Assembly (NCBI RefSeq): GCF_002813915.1
Contig: NZ_CP019335.1
Coordinates: 2,525,777 to 2,589,776 of the forward strand
Direction: 5' to 3'
DNA from: Tenacibaculum sp. SZ-18
Lineage (GTDB): Bacteria; Bacteroidota; Bacteroidia; Flavobacteriales; Flavobacteriaceae
Length of the DNA stretch: 64,000 nt
In this document: positions 31,016 to 40,320 of the stretch, in pieces
How the letters are laid out: every line of letters begins with the position of its first letter
Position numbering within the stretch: the first letter of the stretch is position 1
The notes under the pieces: generated by a model
Database searches by the model: none
Told to the model about the DNA's origin: nothing
Seen by the model: the letters and a program-made list of their open reading frames with translations, nothing else
Translations under genes and position numbers: made by a program

Positions 31016-31632
31016 TACTTCTCAATAATTACATAAGAGTTTTTGTGACCTGGAACAGCACCTTTAATAACTAAAAGATTCTTTTCAGGAACTACCTTTA
31101 ATACTCTTAAATTTTGAACTTTAACTTTATCTCCTCCCATACGTCCCGCCATACGCATTCCTTTGAATACTCTTGCAGGATAAGAAGCCGCACCAATAGA
31201 ACCTGGCGCTCTTAAACGGTTATGTTGACCGTGTGTAGCTTGTCCAACACCACCAAATCCGTGACGTTTAACAACCCCTTGAAAACCTTTACCTTTAGAC
31301 GTTCCTGAAACATCAACGAACTCTCCTTCAGTAAAATGTTCTACTGTTATTGAGTCACCCAATTTGTACTCACCCTCAAAACCTTGGAACTCAATGACTT
31401 TTTTCTTAGCAACAGTACCTGCTTTTGCAAAGTGACCATCTAAAGCTTTATTAGAGCTTTTTGCCTTCTTGTCATCGAAACCAAGTTGTAAAGCTGAATA
31501 GCCATCAACCTCTTCGGTTCTGACTTGGGTAACTACGCATGGACCTGCTTCGATAACAGTACATGGGATATTCTTCCCATTCTCATCGAATAAGCTGGTC
31601 ATACCTACTTTTTTTCCTATTAACCCAGACAT
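31015..31632 (-). CDS. rplC: 50S ribosomal protein L3
   Basis: L3 initiates 50S assembly and reaches the peptidyl transferase centre. The 205-residue protein begins [20 protein letters not shown] and contains the [20 protein letters not shown] signature with [15 protein letters not shown]. It is the first gene of its transcription unit: a terminator and a consensus promoter lie about 180-230 bp upstream, so rpsJ is not part of the same unit. Confidence 0.98.
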   Translation of the reverse strand: MSGLIGKKVGMTSLFDENGKNIPCTVIEAGPCVVTQVRTEEVDGYSALQLGFDDKKAKSSNKALDGHFAKAGTVAKKKVIEFQGFEGEYKLGDSITVEHFTEGEFVDVSGTSKGKGFQGVVKRHGFGGVGQATHGQHNRLRAPGSIGAASYPARVFKGMRMAGRMGGDKVKVQNLRVLKVVPEKNLLVIKGAVPGHKNSYVIIEK

Positions 31633-31680
31633 ATTTAAATATTAATTATTAATTATTTTAAAATTTGCTTCCAAGAGCGC

Positions 31681-31727
31681 AAAAAAAAAGAGCGTAAAAC
31701 ACTCTAATCTGAATCTTTGTGTTTTAC
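31681..31727 (-). promoter_or_regulatory. Candidate transcription attenuator in the rplC (S10-type) leader
   Basis: On the minus strand AGAGTG-TTTTA-CGCTCT followed by T9 forms a compact intrinsic terminator (31681-31705) between the promoter and rplC. A competing stem is also possible: GTAAAACAC (31727-31719) pairs perfectly with GTGTTTTAC (31702-31694) across a 16-nt loop and uses bases of both arms of the terminator. The two folds are mutually exclusive, as in terminator/antiterminator switches. Upstream, TTTTCAG/CTGAAAA forms another hairpin. The effector (L4 is the obvious candidate) is inferred. Confidence 0.6.
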
Positions 31728-31814
31728 CGTTTTTCCTTCGCGAAACCCTCCGGACATGTGGTTTTCAGCCAACTAACTGAAAATTAAAGAAACCCTATTA
31801 AGGATTTCGGACTG

Positions 31815-31844
31815 CAAAAGTAAAAAAAACTTTCGACTTAACAA
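31815..31844 (-). promoter_or_regulatory. Promoter of the rplC-rpsN unit (TTG-N19-TACTTTTG)
   Basis: On the minus strand TTG (31844-31842) and TACTTTTG (31822-31815) are 19 nt apart, a full consensus match. The -33 element lies in the loop of the rpsJ terminator, so terminator and promoter are interleaved. Predicted leader length is about 175 nt. Confidence 0.7.
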
Positions 31845-31859
31845 AATAAGCCGAAAGTT
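31823..31859 (-). terminator. Terminator after rpsJ
   Basis: The minus strand forms AACTTTCGGCTTA ... TAAGTCGAAAGTT, a 13-position stem with one G-T pair, followed by a T-run, just past the rpsJ stop. It ends the rpsL-rpsG-fusA-rpsJ unit. Confidence 0.88.
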
Positions 31860-31866
31860 AAATTAC

Positions 31867-32172
31867 TTATACCTTGATCTCTACCTCAACTCCACTTGGT
31901 AATTCAAGCTTCATTAATGCATCGATAGTCTTAGATGAAGAACTATAGATGTCTAATAAACGCTTGTAAGCAGATAATTGAAATTGCTCTCTCGATTTTT
32001 TGTTTACGTGTGGTGAACGTAATACTGTAAAAATCTTTTTATGAGTTGGTAATGGGATCGGTCCGTTAACAACCGCACCTGTACTTTTAACTGTCTTAAC
32101 GATTTTCTCTGCTGATTTATCAACTAAGTTGTAATCGTAAGATTTTAATTTTATTCTAATTTTTTGACTCAT
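31867..32172 (-). CDS. rpsJ: 30S ribosomal protein S10
   Basis: S10 belongs to the 30S head and doubles as NusE in antitermination. The 101-residue protein begins [20 protein letters not shown] and contains the [20 protein letters not shown] signature. It lies 5 bp after fusA and is followed by a terminator, so here S10 belongs to the str unit instead of leading the S10 operon. Confidence 0.98.
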   Translation of the reverse strand: MSQKIRIKLKSYDYNLVDKSAEKIVKTVKSTGAVVNGPIPLPTHKKIFTVLRSPHVNKKSREQFQLSAYKRLLDIYSSSSKTIDALMKLELPSGVEVEIKV

Positions 32173-32177
32173 CTTAA

Positions 32178-34295
32178 TTAACCTTTAGCATTAGCGATTA
32201 CTTCTTCTGAAATATTTGATGGAGTCTCAGCATAGTGAGAAAATTCCATTGTAGATGTAGCTCTACCAGAAGACATTGTTCTTAAAGCAGTAACATATCC
32301 GAACATTTCAGATAATGGAACTGTAGCTTTAACAACTTTAGATCCCGCTCTATCAGACATATCAGAAACCTGACCACGTCTTCTATTTAAATCTCCTACA
32401 ATATCACCCATGTTCTCCTCAGGAGTTAACACTTCTAACTTCATAATAGGCTCCATGATTTTAGCTTTTGCAGCTTTTGCAGCAGCTTTATAACCCATTT
32501 TTGCAGCTAATTCGAATGATAACTGATCAGAATCCACAGGGTGGAAAGATCCATCCTTTAAAGTAACCTTCATTGAATCCATCTCGTATCCAGCTAAAGG
32601 ACCATTTTTCATAGCCTCTTTAAATCCTTTCTCTACTGATGGAACAAATTCCTTAGGAACGTTACCACCTTTGATAATAGATTCGAATTGTAATCCAGCA
32701 ACTCCCTCGTCAGCAGGCTCCATAGTAAATACAATATCCGCGAATTTACCACGACCTCCAGATTGCTTTTTATAAACTTCTCTATGATCCGCCGAAGCAG
32801 TAATTGCTTCTTTGTACTCTACCTGTGGCTGACCTTCGTTCACTTCGACTTTAAACTCACGCTTTAAACGATCAACGATAATATCTAAGTGTAACTCACC
32901 CATTCCAGAAATAATAGTCTGTCCTGAAGCTTCGTCAGTTCTTACTGTAAATGTTGGGTCCTCTTCAGCTAATTTCCCTAAAGCTAATCCTAACTTATCA
33001 ACATCCGCTTTTGTTTTTGGCTCAACAGCGATACCAATTACTGGATCTGGGAAATCCATTGATTCTAAAACGATTGGTGCTTTCTCAGCTGATAAAGTAT
33101 CTCCTGTTTTGATATCTTTAAATCCAACAGCAGCTCCGATATCTCCTGCCTCGATAAAATCTAAAGCGTTTTGTTTATTTGAGTGCATTTGGTAAATACG
33201 AGAAATACGCTCTTTTTTACCTGAACGGTTATTTAGCACATAAGAACCAGCGTCTAAGCGACCAGAGTACGCACGGAAGAATGCTAAACGCCCTACGAAA
33301 GGATCAGTAGCAATTTTAAATGCTAACGCCGAGAAAGGCTCTTTTACATCTGGCTTACGTACAACCTCTTCTCCAGAATCAGGATCAGTACCAACTATAG
33401 CATCTTTATCTACAGGTGAAGGTAAATAACGACAAACACCGTCTAATAAAAACTGAACACCTTTATTTTTGAATGCAGAACCACAAACCATAGGGATAAT
33501 AGACATATCCATTACAGCAGCACGTAAAGCAGCGTGCACTTCTTCTTCTGTAATTGAATCTTCATCCTCCATGAATTTCTCTAATAAATTCTCATCGTAA
33601 GCAGCTACTTCCTCGATTAATTTAGCTCTGTATTCAGCAGCTTCCTCTTTTAAATCTTCAGGAATATCGATAATATCAAAAGTAGACCCTTTAGTTTCAT
33701 CATGCCAAACGATTGCACGGTTTTTAACTAAATCAATTACTCCTTTAAAATCTGCTTCCTCACCAATCGGTAATACGATAGGCACAGCATTAGAACCTAA
33801 CATATCTTTAACTTGCTGACATACCGCTAAGAAGTTAGATCCTTGACGATCCATCTTATTAACAAACCCCATACGAGGCACTTTATAATTATCAGCTAAA
33901 CGCCAGTTAGTTTCTGATTGAGGCTCAACACCATCAACAGCTGAAAACAAGAATACTAATCCATCTAATACACGTAAAGAACGGTTTACCTCAACAGTAA
34001 AATCAACGTGACCAGGAGTATCAATAATATTAAAATGATACCCTTTAGTATCTGGTAATTTCTTACCATTTTCAGTTGGGAACTCCCAAGTACATGAAGT
34101 TGCAGCAGAAGTAATTGTAATACCTCTTTCTTGCTCTTGCTCCATCCAGTCCATTGTAGCAGCACCATCGTGTACTTCTCCAATTTTATGAGAAACTCCA
34201 GTGTAATAAAGGATACGCTCAGTTGTTGTAGTCTTACCCGCATCAATGTGGGCAGCAATACCAATATTTCTAGTAAATTTTAAATCTCTAGCCAT
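32178..34295 (-). CDS. fusA: Elongation factor G
   Basis: EF-G is the translocation GTPase. The 705-residue protein has the P-loop [23 protein letters not shown] (G3), NKMD (G4) and a [17 protein letters not shown] region (G5), then domains II-V including the IV/V boundary [19 protein letters not shown] and the C-terminal [20 protein letters not shown]. rpsG lies 6 bp upstream and rpsJ 5 bp downstream. tuf is not next to it, which is usual in Bacteroidota. Confidence 0.98.
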   Translation of the reverse strand: MARDLKFTRNIGIAAHIDAGKTTTTERILYYTGVSHKIGEVHDGAATMDWMEQEQERGITITSAATSCTWEFPTENGKKLPDTKGYHFNIIDTPGHVDFTVEVNRSLRVLDGLVFLFSAVDGVEPQSETNWRLADNYKVPRMGFVNKMDRQGSNFLAVCQQVKDMLGSNAVPIVLPIGEEADFKGVIDLVKNRAIVWHDETKGSTFDIIDIPEDLKEEAAEYRAKLIEEVAAYDENLLEKFMEDEDSITEEEVHAALRAAVMDMSIIPMVCGSAFKNKGVQFLLDGVCRYLPSPVDKDAIVGTDPDSGEEVVRKPDVKEPFSALAFKIATDPFVGRLAFFRAYSGRLDAGSYVLNNRSGKKERISRIYQMHSNKQNALDFIEAGDIGAAVGFKDIKTGDTLSAEKAPIVLESMDFPDPVIGIAVEPKTKADVDKLGLALGKLAEEDPTFTVRTDEASGQTIISGMGELHLDIIVDRLKREFKVEVNEGQPQVEYKEAITASADHREVYKKQSGGRGKFADIVFTMEPADEGVAGLQFESIIKGGNVPKEFVPSVEKGFKEAMKNGPLAGYEMDSMKVTLKDGSFHPVDSDQLSFELAAKMGYKAAAKAAKAKIMEPIMKLEVLTPEENMGDIVGDLNRRRGQVSDMSDRAGSKVVKATVPLSEMFGYVTALRTMSSGRATSTMEFSHYAETPSNISEEVIANAKG

Positions 34296-34300
34296 TTTTA

Positions 34301-34777
34301 TTAAAATCTAAAGTGTGAGAATGCTTTATTTGCTTCAGCCATCTTGTGAGTATCAACTCTTTTCTTTACTGCTGCTCCTTCTTCTTTAGCTGCTGCTAAA
34401 ACCTCGGCTGCCAAACGCTGAGCCATTGTTTTTTCATTACGCTTACGAGCATAACTAATCATCCATTTGATCGCCATTGAAACTTTACGATCTGGGCGTA
34501 TTTGCATTGGTATTTGGAATGTAGCTCCTCCTACACGACGAGAGCGAACCTCTACATGCGGCATTACATTCGACAAACCATCCTTCCAAATTTCTAAAGC
34601 TGACTTTTCCTCGTCAGTTTTCTTTTCGTTTACGATATCCATTGCATCGTAAAATACTTTGAACGCTACAGATTTCTTACCGTCCCACATTAAGTTGTTT
34701 ACAAAACGTGTTACTAATTGATCGTTAAATCTTGGATCCGGTAACAAAACTCTTTTTTTCGCTCTTCTTTTTCTCAT
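34301..34777 (-). CDS. rpsG: 30S ribosomal protein S7
   Basis: S7 organises the 30S head at the exit site and regulates the str operon in E. coli. The 158-residue protein starts [19 protein letters not shown] and contains [23 protein letters not shown] sequence (here [20 protein letters not shown]) and the C-terminal [15 protein letters not shown]. It is 31 bp after rpsL. Confidence 0.98.
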   Translation of the reverse strand: MRKRRAKKRVLLPDPRFNDQLVTRFVNNLMWDGKKSVAFKVFYDAMDIVNEKKTDEEKSALEIWKDGLSNVMPHVEVRSRRVGGATFQIPMQIRPDRKVSMAIKWMISYARKRNEKTMAQRLAAEVLAAAKEEGAAVKKRVDTHKMAEANKAFSHFRF

Positions 34778-34808
34778 GTCTTTACATTAAAAAAGTTACT
34801 GATTAATC

Positions 34809-35189
34809 TTACTTTTTGTCTTTAGGGCGTTTTGCACCATATTTAGATCTACGTTGAGTTCTTCCCTCAACACCTGCAGTATCTAATGCACCACGTACGA
34901 TGTGGTATTTTACACCTGGTAAATCTTTTACCCTTCCACCTCTAACTAATACTATCGAGTGCTCTTGTAGGTTATGTCCTTCACCTGGGATATACGCGTT
35001 GATCTCATTACCATTTGTTAATCTAACACGAGCTACTTTACGCATAGCCGAGTTAGGTTTTTTAGGTGTAGTAGTATAGACACGCGTACAAACTCCACGC
35101 CTTTGAGGACAAGCCTTTAAAGCCGCCGATTTACTCTTCTTAGTTATTTTGGTTCTTCCTTTACGAACTAATTGTTGAATAGTTGGCAT
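34809..35189 (-). CDS. rpsL: 30S ribosomal protein S12
   Basis: S12 controls decoding accuracy. The 126-residue protein contains [20 protein letters not shown], with the lysine at the classical streptomycin-resistance position (KKPNS) in its sensitive form, the [10 protein letters not shown] loop and [14 protein letters not shown]. It is the first gene of the str unit and is preceded by a consensus promoter. Confidence 0.98.
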   Translation of the reverse strand: MPTIQQLVRKGRTKITKKSKSAALKACPQRRGVCTRVYTTTPKKPNSAMRKVARVRLTNGNEINAYIPGEGHNLQEHSIVLVRGGRVKDLPGVKYHIVRGALDTAGVEGRTQRRSKYGAKRPKDKK

Positions 35190-35248
35190 ACTAATTAATT
35201 ACTTGTTTTAGTTTGTACTTATTAATAATCTCTATTTTTAAGAGTGTG

Positions 35249-35278
35249 CAAATGTACAATTAATTTCTAATTATTCAA
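35249..35278 (-). promoter_or_regulatory. Promoter of the rpsL-rpsG-fusA-rpsJ unit (TTG-N19-TACATTTG)
   Basis: On the minus strand TTG (35278-35276) and TACATTTG (35256-35249) are separated by 19 nt, a full Bacteroidota consensus. The extended block TGTACATTTGCACACT is almost identical to that upstream of rpsH. The leader to rpsL would be about 55 nt. Confidence 0.8.
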
Positions 35279-35363
35279 ATATCAGTAAGTTATTTTTAAA
35301 TCATGCATCAAAAAGAAGGTAAAATTATTGATTTTAATGTACTTTAGCTATTTTTAAATTACT

Positions 35364-37007
35364 TTGAAAAAACACTTCCTCATATTCGTTATTGTATTTT
35401 CTATTGGTGCAAAAAGTCTATTTAGCCAAGAAAATCTTATCAAAATACAATCAAAGGATTCGACACACAATACGATTTTAAAAAAGATCGTTATCACTAA
35501 AAACGACTCTAAAAGTTCCATCCTGAAAAAACTACAAAAAGAAGGTTATTTCTACTCTCATATAGATTCAATAAAAACACTGTTAGATCATAAAAAAATA
35601 TTCCACATTACATTAGGGCCAAAAATAGATAGTCTCAATATCAGACTGCCTATTAAATACGAATACTTAAAAAAAGAACTCCCTATTTTAGAGAAGCCTC
35701 CTTTGAAAATAAAATTCACTACTTTAAGTTTTATAACCACCGAAATACAAAACTATTTCTCAAAAAAAGGCAAACCTTTTACGAGTATTAGACTTCGAAA
35801 CATTTCTCTAGTTAAAAAATCGATTTATGCTGATCTTGATATCCAAGAATCAAAACAAAGAACGGTTGATAAAATTGTTATTCAAGGTTACAACAACTTC
35901 CCTAAGAGTTATCTAAAACACTTTCTTCGAATTAAAAAAGGAATAAGCTTTAACAAAGAACAAATTAATTCTTCTGCAAAAAATATTAACAACCTAGAAT
36001 TTGCACAAATAATTAAACCACCTGAAGCATTATTCAATAAAGACTCGACAACACTTTATTTATATATAAAAAAGTTGAATCGTAACAATTTTGATGGATT
36101 ATTAAATTTTTCAACTAACCCAACAAATCAAGAACTCTTAATTACTGGAAATCTTAATCTCGATTTTATGAACCTCCTTAACACTGGAGAAGAACTCAAA
36201 CTTGAATGGAATGCAAATGGCAACCAAAGTCAGAACATTAACCTACAAACAAAAATTCCCTTTATTTTCAATTCTCCTATTTCAAACAACACTCAGTTTT
36301 CGATTCACAAACAAGATTCTACATTTTTAAACTCAACATTTAATACAACTTTTAATTATTTCTTAAACCCTAAAACTAAAATCGAAATCAACTACGAAGC
36401 TACGAACTCATCGAACACATTAACGAATACCATAGAAAATCTGAGTGACTACACAAATAATTTTGGAGGAATTGGATTAAGTTACAACACACCAAAAAAT
36501 CATGAAATATTCCGAACTAAATTTTTGATGCTAATTCAATACCAATTTGGTAAAAGAACCACGGACATATTTAATGATAGCCAACATAGATTTAAATTTG
36601 AATCTTCATACATTTTTGATATCAATAATAAGAACTCAATATTTTTAGCAAATCAAACCAACCTCTTATTTTCAAACAACCTTTTAACCAATGAACTATT
36701 CAGAATTGGAGGACCGGATACTGTAAGAGGAATAAACCAACAAAGCCTGTTTACGCACCAATACTCTTTTTTAAATCTCGAATACAGAATACAAACAGCG
36801 TCAAAATCATATCTCTATAGTATAACAGATGTGGGAATTGCAAGAACCATCGACAAACAGTACCGAAACATTTTATCTCTTGGAGCTGGTTACTCTTTCT
36901 TTATAAATAAATCCAAAATAGATGTGGTTTTCAGTGGAAGTCTCAACAACACACTCAATAGCAATAATGTATTTAACACTTCTCTAAGCTTTAAAAATTA
37001 CTTCTAA
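35364..37007 (+). CDS. Omp85/BamA-family outer-membrane protein (TamA-like)
   Basis: The 547-residue protein has a signal peptide (MKKHFLIFVIVFSIGAKSLF, then SQ), an N-terminal half with POTRA-like alpha/beta segments (for example VDKIVIQGYNNFPKSYLKHF near 168-187), and a C-terminal 16-strand-like barrel ending in F. The GGPDTVRGINQQ stretch near 448-459 matches the conserved VRG loop that folds into Omp85 barrels. It would insert or export proteins or lipids at the outer membrane. BamA itself is larger with five POTRA domains, so this is an accessory member. The start codon is TTG at 35364, chosen because it gives the signal peptide directly. It is not clearly linked to the SusC gene 116 bp downstream. 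Confidence 0.82.
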   Translation: MKKHFLIFVIVFSIGAKSLFSQENLIKIQSKDSTHNTILKKIVITKNDSKSSILKKLQKEGYFYSHIDSIKTLLDHKKIFHITLGPKIDSLNIRLPIKYEYLKKELPILEKPPLKIKFTTLSFITTEIQNYFSKKGKPFTSIRLRNISLVKKSIYADLDIQESKQRTVDKIVIQGYNNFPKSYLKHFLRIKKGISFNKEQINSSAKNINNLEFAQIIKPPEALFNKDSTTLYLYIKKLNRNNFDGLLNFSTNPTNQELLITGNLNLDFMNLLNTGEELKLEWNANGNQSQNINLQTKIPFIFNSPISNNTQFSIHKQDSTFLNSTFNTTFNYFLNPKTKIEINYEATNSSNTLTNTIENLSDYTNNFGGIGLSYNTPKNHEIFRTKFLMLIQYQFGKRTTDIFNDSQHRFKFESSYIFDINNKNSIFLANQTNLLFSNNLLTNELFRIGGPDTVRGINQQSLFTHQYSFLNLEYRIQTASKSYLYSITDVGIARTIDKQYRNILSLGAGYSFFINKSKIDVVFSGSLNNTLNSNNVFNTSLSFKNYF

Positions 37008-37066
37008 GAAAACCCATCGAATTTAACACAAAAGCTATTTGATTCATATTTTATTAACCTTTTTTA

Positions 37067-37097
37067 TTGTTTTTTTAAGTTTATTTTAAGACTTTAG
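37067..37097 (+). promoter_or_regulatory. Promoter-like block of the first susC gene, shared with the second
   Basis: TTG at 37067 is followed after 20 nt by GACTTTAG at 37090-37097, within TTAAGACTTTAGCAA. The same 15-mer, with the same TTG spacing and a following ATTAATTCAAA, precedes the second susC gene. The -7 element differs from TAnnTTTG in two positions. Confidence 0.5.
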
Positions 37098-37123
37098 CAA
37101 ACATTAATTCAAATAAATACAAA

Positions 37124-40100
37124 ATGATAACAAAATTTAATGGAATTTTGGCGCTATTCTTTGCGTTCATTGTGCAAATATCCTTTGCGCAAGAAAAAAC
37201 GATTTCAGGTATTGTTTCAGATCAATCGGGACCACTACCTGGAGTTAGTGTGCAGAAAAAAGGATCTGCAACTGGTACAGAGACTGATTTTGATGGTAAA
37301 TATACTATCAAGGCAAAATCAGGAGATGTATTAATCTTCAGATTTGTTGGAATGAAAACAGTTGAAAAAACTGTTGGAATTTCAAATACAATCGACGTTG
37401 TTATGGGAGAAGACAGCAACGTATTAGAGGAAGTAGTTGTTACAGGGGTAGCAACAGGTACTTCTAGAAAAAAATTAGGGGTTTCGGTAAATTCAATTTC
37501 TCTGAAAAAATTAGAGTCCCCAGGAACTCAATCTATTGACCAAGCTTTACAAGGTAAAATTGCTGGTACAATCATCCAGTCAACAACTGGTCAGCCAGGT
37601 CAACAGCAAAACATTATTTTAAGAGCAATTAACTCTTTAAATAGCTCTCAGCCTATGATCTTAATTGATGGAGTTCAAATATTAGACTCTAGCACGAGTA
37701 TCGGTGGTGCATCAAATCAAAGTTCACGTTTAGCAGATATCGACTTCACTACAGTTGAAAGAGTTGAAACAATTTCTGGTGCTGCTGCAGGTACTATTTA
37801 TGGTGCGCAAGGAGCAAATGGGGTAATAAACATTATCACTAAAAGAGGTAAAGCTGGAAAAATGAAGGTAACTGTAAGAACTGATGTTGGGGTTGTTGAT
37901 GCAATAGCTGGAGACAAACTTAGAAGATCTCAGTTTCACAGATATCAAACTGATGCACAAGGGTTTCTTGTCGATTTAAATGGTATCAGAGTTACCGATT
38001 TAAATGATGAAGCTCAATACGGTGCTGTTGCTATTAACGATGTTGCTGTAGGTAGCTCACAATTAGGAGCGGCAGGTATTAATAACACTCCTTTTGCTGA
38101 ACAAACATTTGACGCTACTGATGTTTTATTTAACACTGCTGTGAACCAAACTTTAGGAGTTAACTTAGTAGGAGGTTCAGAAAAAACTAGCTACTTATTA
38201 GCAGCTAACAGAACCCAACAAGAATCAGTTCTTGTACCAGGGGAATATGTAAAGTATGATGCTCGTTTCAATTTAGGTGTTGATTTAGCTGATAACTTAA
38301 AAGTATCTGGACGTTTTGATGTTATTAACAGTTCGAATGACACTGGTACTAACACCGATAATGCGAATGCTAACAATTTAATCAATAATGTATTCCAAAA
38401 CTTACCGCACGTTGATCTATTAAACGTACGAAACAGAGACAATGATTTGGTTATCCAACCTGATTTAACAGACCCTAACTCTAGTAATCCTTTCTTCTTC
38501 AGAAGATATCAAACAAGATTGGACGAAATTACACGTTACATTTCTAACTTTAATTTAAATTATAGTCCTACTGACTATTTAACTTTTGATGTAAAGTATG
38601 GTTATGACACGTATACTCAAAATTTTACTTTCTTCCAAGAAAACAAAAGTGATCACCAACAAGAAAGAGTTTTAACCAATAACAAAACAGGTAGAATTAA
38701 CTTTATTACAAACCAAGAGTACTTTCAAAATTTCTTAGCTTCTGCTACATTAAGTTTAGATTTCAAAGAGCAATTTGGATGGGATACTAACATTGTGTCT
38801 ACTACTACAATAAATTTTGACTGGAGAGATCGAAACTTAGTTTCTAATAGCGTAAGTGGTACTGATAATCCATTCGGAGCTTTCGGAACTTACAATATTA
38901 GTCAGTCTAGTACTAAAGTTTTCAATGGTTATTCTGAATCACCATTTAGAACTTATGGTTATTTAGTAAATCAAAAGTTTGATTTTGGAAGTTTATTTGG
39001 TTTTTCTGCTGGTTTCAGACAAGATTTCTCTAACCGATTTGGTTCAGGATTAGACTTTACTTTCCCTAGAGCTGATGCTTATTTTAATATCGCTGATACG
39101 TTTGAGAATGACTCAGTTAATTTATTAAAATTAAGAGCTGCTTATGGTGAGGCTGGTATTCAACCTCCATTCTCAAGTAACTTAATTACTTTACCTGGAA
39201 CTACATTGGGTGGAGATGTAGGTTTATCTTTCCCTGCAAACTTATCTAACGAGGCATTAGAGGTGGAAAGAACAAGTGAATTAGAAGTTGGTTTAGATTA
39301 TGGATTCACACCTAGCGAGGGTGCATGGTTCTCAAATGTGAGCGGTTTTATAAACTATTTCACAAGAGAGACAACTGGAGCTATCTTTAGAGGTGAATTA
39401 GCACCTACAACAGGAGCATCAGGTATTCAATCTAATAATTACGATTTATCAAGTAATGGTTTAGAACTTTCTGCCGATACTCAAGTTTATACATCTGAAG
39501 ATTTTGGATGGAATTTTGGTGTACGTTTTACGAAATCTAAAGCTACTCTAGATAGGATTGCTAGTGGACAACCGTTAGTAGTAAGCGATAATTTCGTCTT
39601 AGAAGAGGGTCAAGAAGTTGGTACTTTTTCTTTATTCGAAGTTGTTACTGACATTAACCAAACAGATTTAGAAGGTAATCCAATAATTGCTGCTGCTGAC
39701 CAAGATAATTTCACAAAAGCTAGTAGTGGATATATTGTTAATAAAAATACAGGTAATGTTGTAATTACTCCTGACAAGAGAACTTTAGGAAGTTCTCAAC
39801 CTGATTTTGTTATGACTTTTATTAACGACTTCCAAATTAGCGATTTCGTTAATGTATCAATGCAGTTAGATTGGTTCCAAGGATTAGAGGCTTACAACAA
39901 TGCAAAACAGTGGTTATATAACAATGGTTTACATGAAGACACTTCTGTTCCTGTTACCATAGAGGATCCTTCTGGAACTGCACAAACTGGAGCATTTGTT
40001 CAGTACTATACATCTTTATATAACACTAATGTTCCATTATCTCACTTCTTGGAGGATGCTTCATTTTTAAGATTAAGATCCGTAGCTGTTAACTTTAAAC

Positions 40101-40300
40101 TAAAGAAGTTCATAAAAACAGACTTTATTGACGCTTTAGATGTAAGAATTGCTGGTAGAAATTTATTCACGATTACAGACTACACTGGTTTAGATCCAGA
40201 AGCTTCGAGAACCTTTGGAAATACATTCCAAAGAGGTTTTGACGAATTTACTATGCCGAATACTAAAAGTATTAATTTAGGTGTAACTGTTTCTTTTTAA
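37124..40300 (+). CDS. SusC/RagA-type TonB-dependent outer-membrane transporter
   Basis: The 1058-residue protein has a signal peptide ending near residue 22 (VQISFAQ), a carboxypeptidase-regulatory-like domain (about 25-110, SGIVSDQSGPLPGVSV and TDFDGKYTIKAKSGD), a plug domain (about 118-240, with DQALQGKIAGTIIQ, PMILIDGVQI and AQGANGVINIITKRGKAG) and a large beta-barrel ending in VTVSF. Such proteins import oligomers or other nutrients as gated complexes with the SusD lipoprotein encoded next, using TonB energy. The substrate cannot be read from sequence. No glycan-degrading enzyme is nearby. A paralog lies at 46680. Confidence 0.96.
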   Translation: MITKFNGILALFFAFIVQISFAQEKTISGIVSDQSGPLPGVSVQKKGSATGTETDFDGKYTIKAKSGDVLIFRFVGMKTVEKTVGISNTIDVVMGEDSNVLEEVVVTGVATGTSRKKLGVSVNSISLKKLESPGTQSIDQALQGKIAGTIIQSTTGQPGQQQNIILRAINSLNSSQPMILIDGVQILDSSTSIGGASNQSSRLADIDFTTVERVETISGAAAGTIYGAQGANGVINIITKRGKAGKMKVTVRTDVGVVDAIAGDKLRRSQFHRYQTDAQGFLVDLNGIRVTDLNDEAQYGAVAINDVAVGSSQLGAAGINNTPFAEQTFDATDVLFNTAVNQTLGVNLVGGSEKTSYLLAANRTQQESVLVPGEYVKYDARFNLGVDLADNLKVSGRFDVINSSNDTGTNTDNANANNLINNVFQNLPHVDLLNVRNRDNDLVIQPDLTDPNSSNPFFFRRYQTRLDEITRYISNFNLNYSPTDYLTFDVKYGYDTYTQNFTFFQENKSDHQQERVLTNNKTGRINFITNQEYFQNFLASATLSLDFKEQFGWDTNIVSTTTINFDWRDRNLVSNSVSGTDNPFGAFGTYNISQSSTKVFNGYSESPFRTYGYLVNQKFDFGSLFGFSAGFRQDFSNRFGSGLDFTFPRADAYFNIADTFENDSVNLLKLRAAYGEAGIQPPFSSNLITLPGTTLGGDVGLSFPANLSNEALEVERTSELEVGLDYGFTPSEGAWFSNVSGFINYFTRETTGAIFRGELAPTTGASGIQSNNYDLSSNGLELSADTQVYTSEDFGWNFGVRFTKSKATLDRIASGQPLVVSDNFVLEEGQEVGTFSLFEVVTDINQTDLEGNPIIAAADQDNFTKASSGYIVNKNTGNVVITPDKRTLGSSQPDFVMTFINDFQISDFVNVSMQLDWFQGLEAYNNAKQWLYNNGLHEDTSVPVTIEDPSGTAQTGAFVQYYTSLYNTNVPLSHFLEDASFLRLRSVAVNFKLKKFIKTDFIDALDVRIAGRNLFTITDYTGLDPEASRTFGNTFQRGFDEFTMPNTKSINLGVTVSF

Positions 40301-40320
40301 AATAAAAAACAAATATTAAG

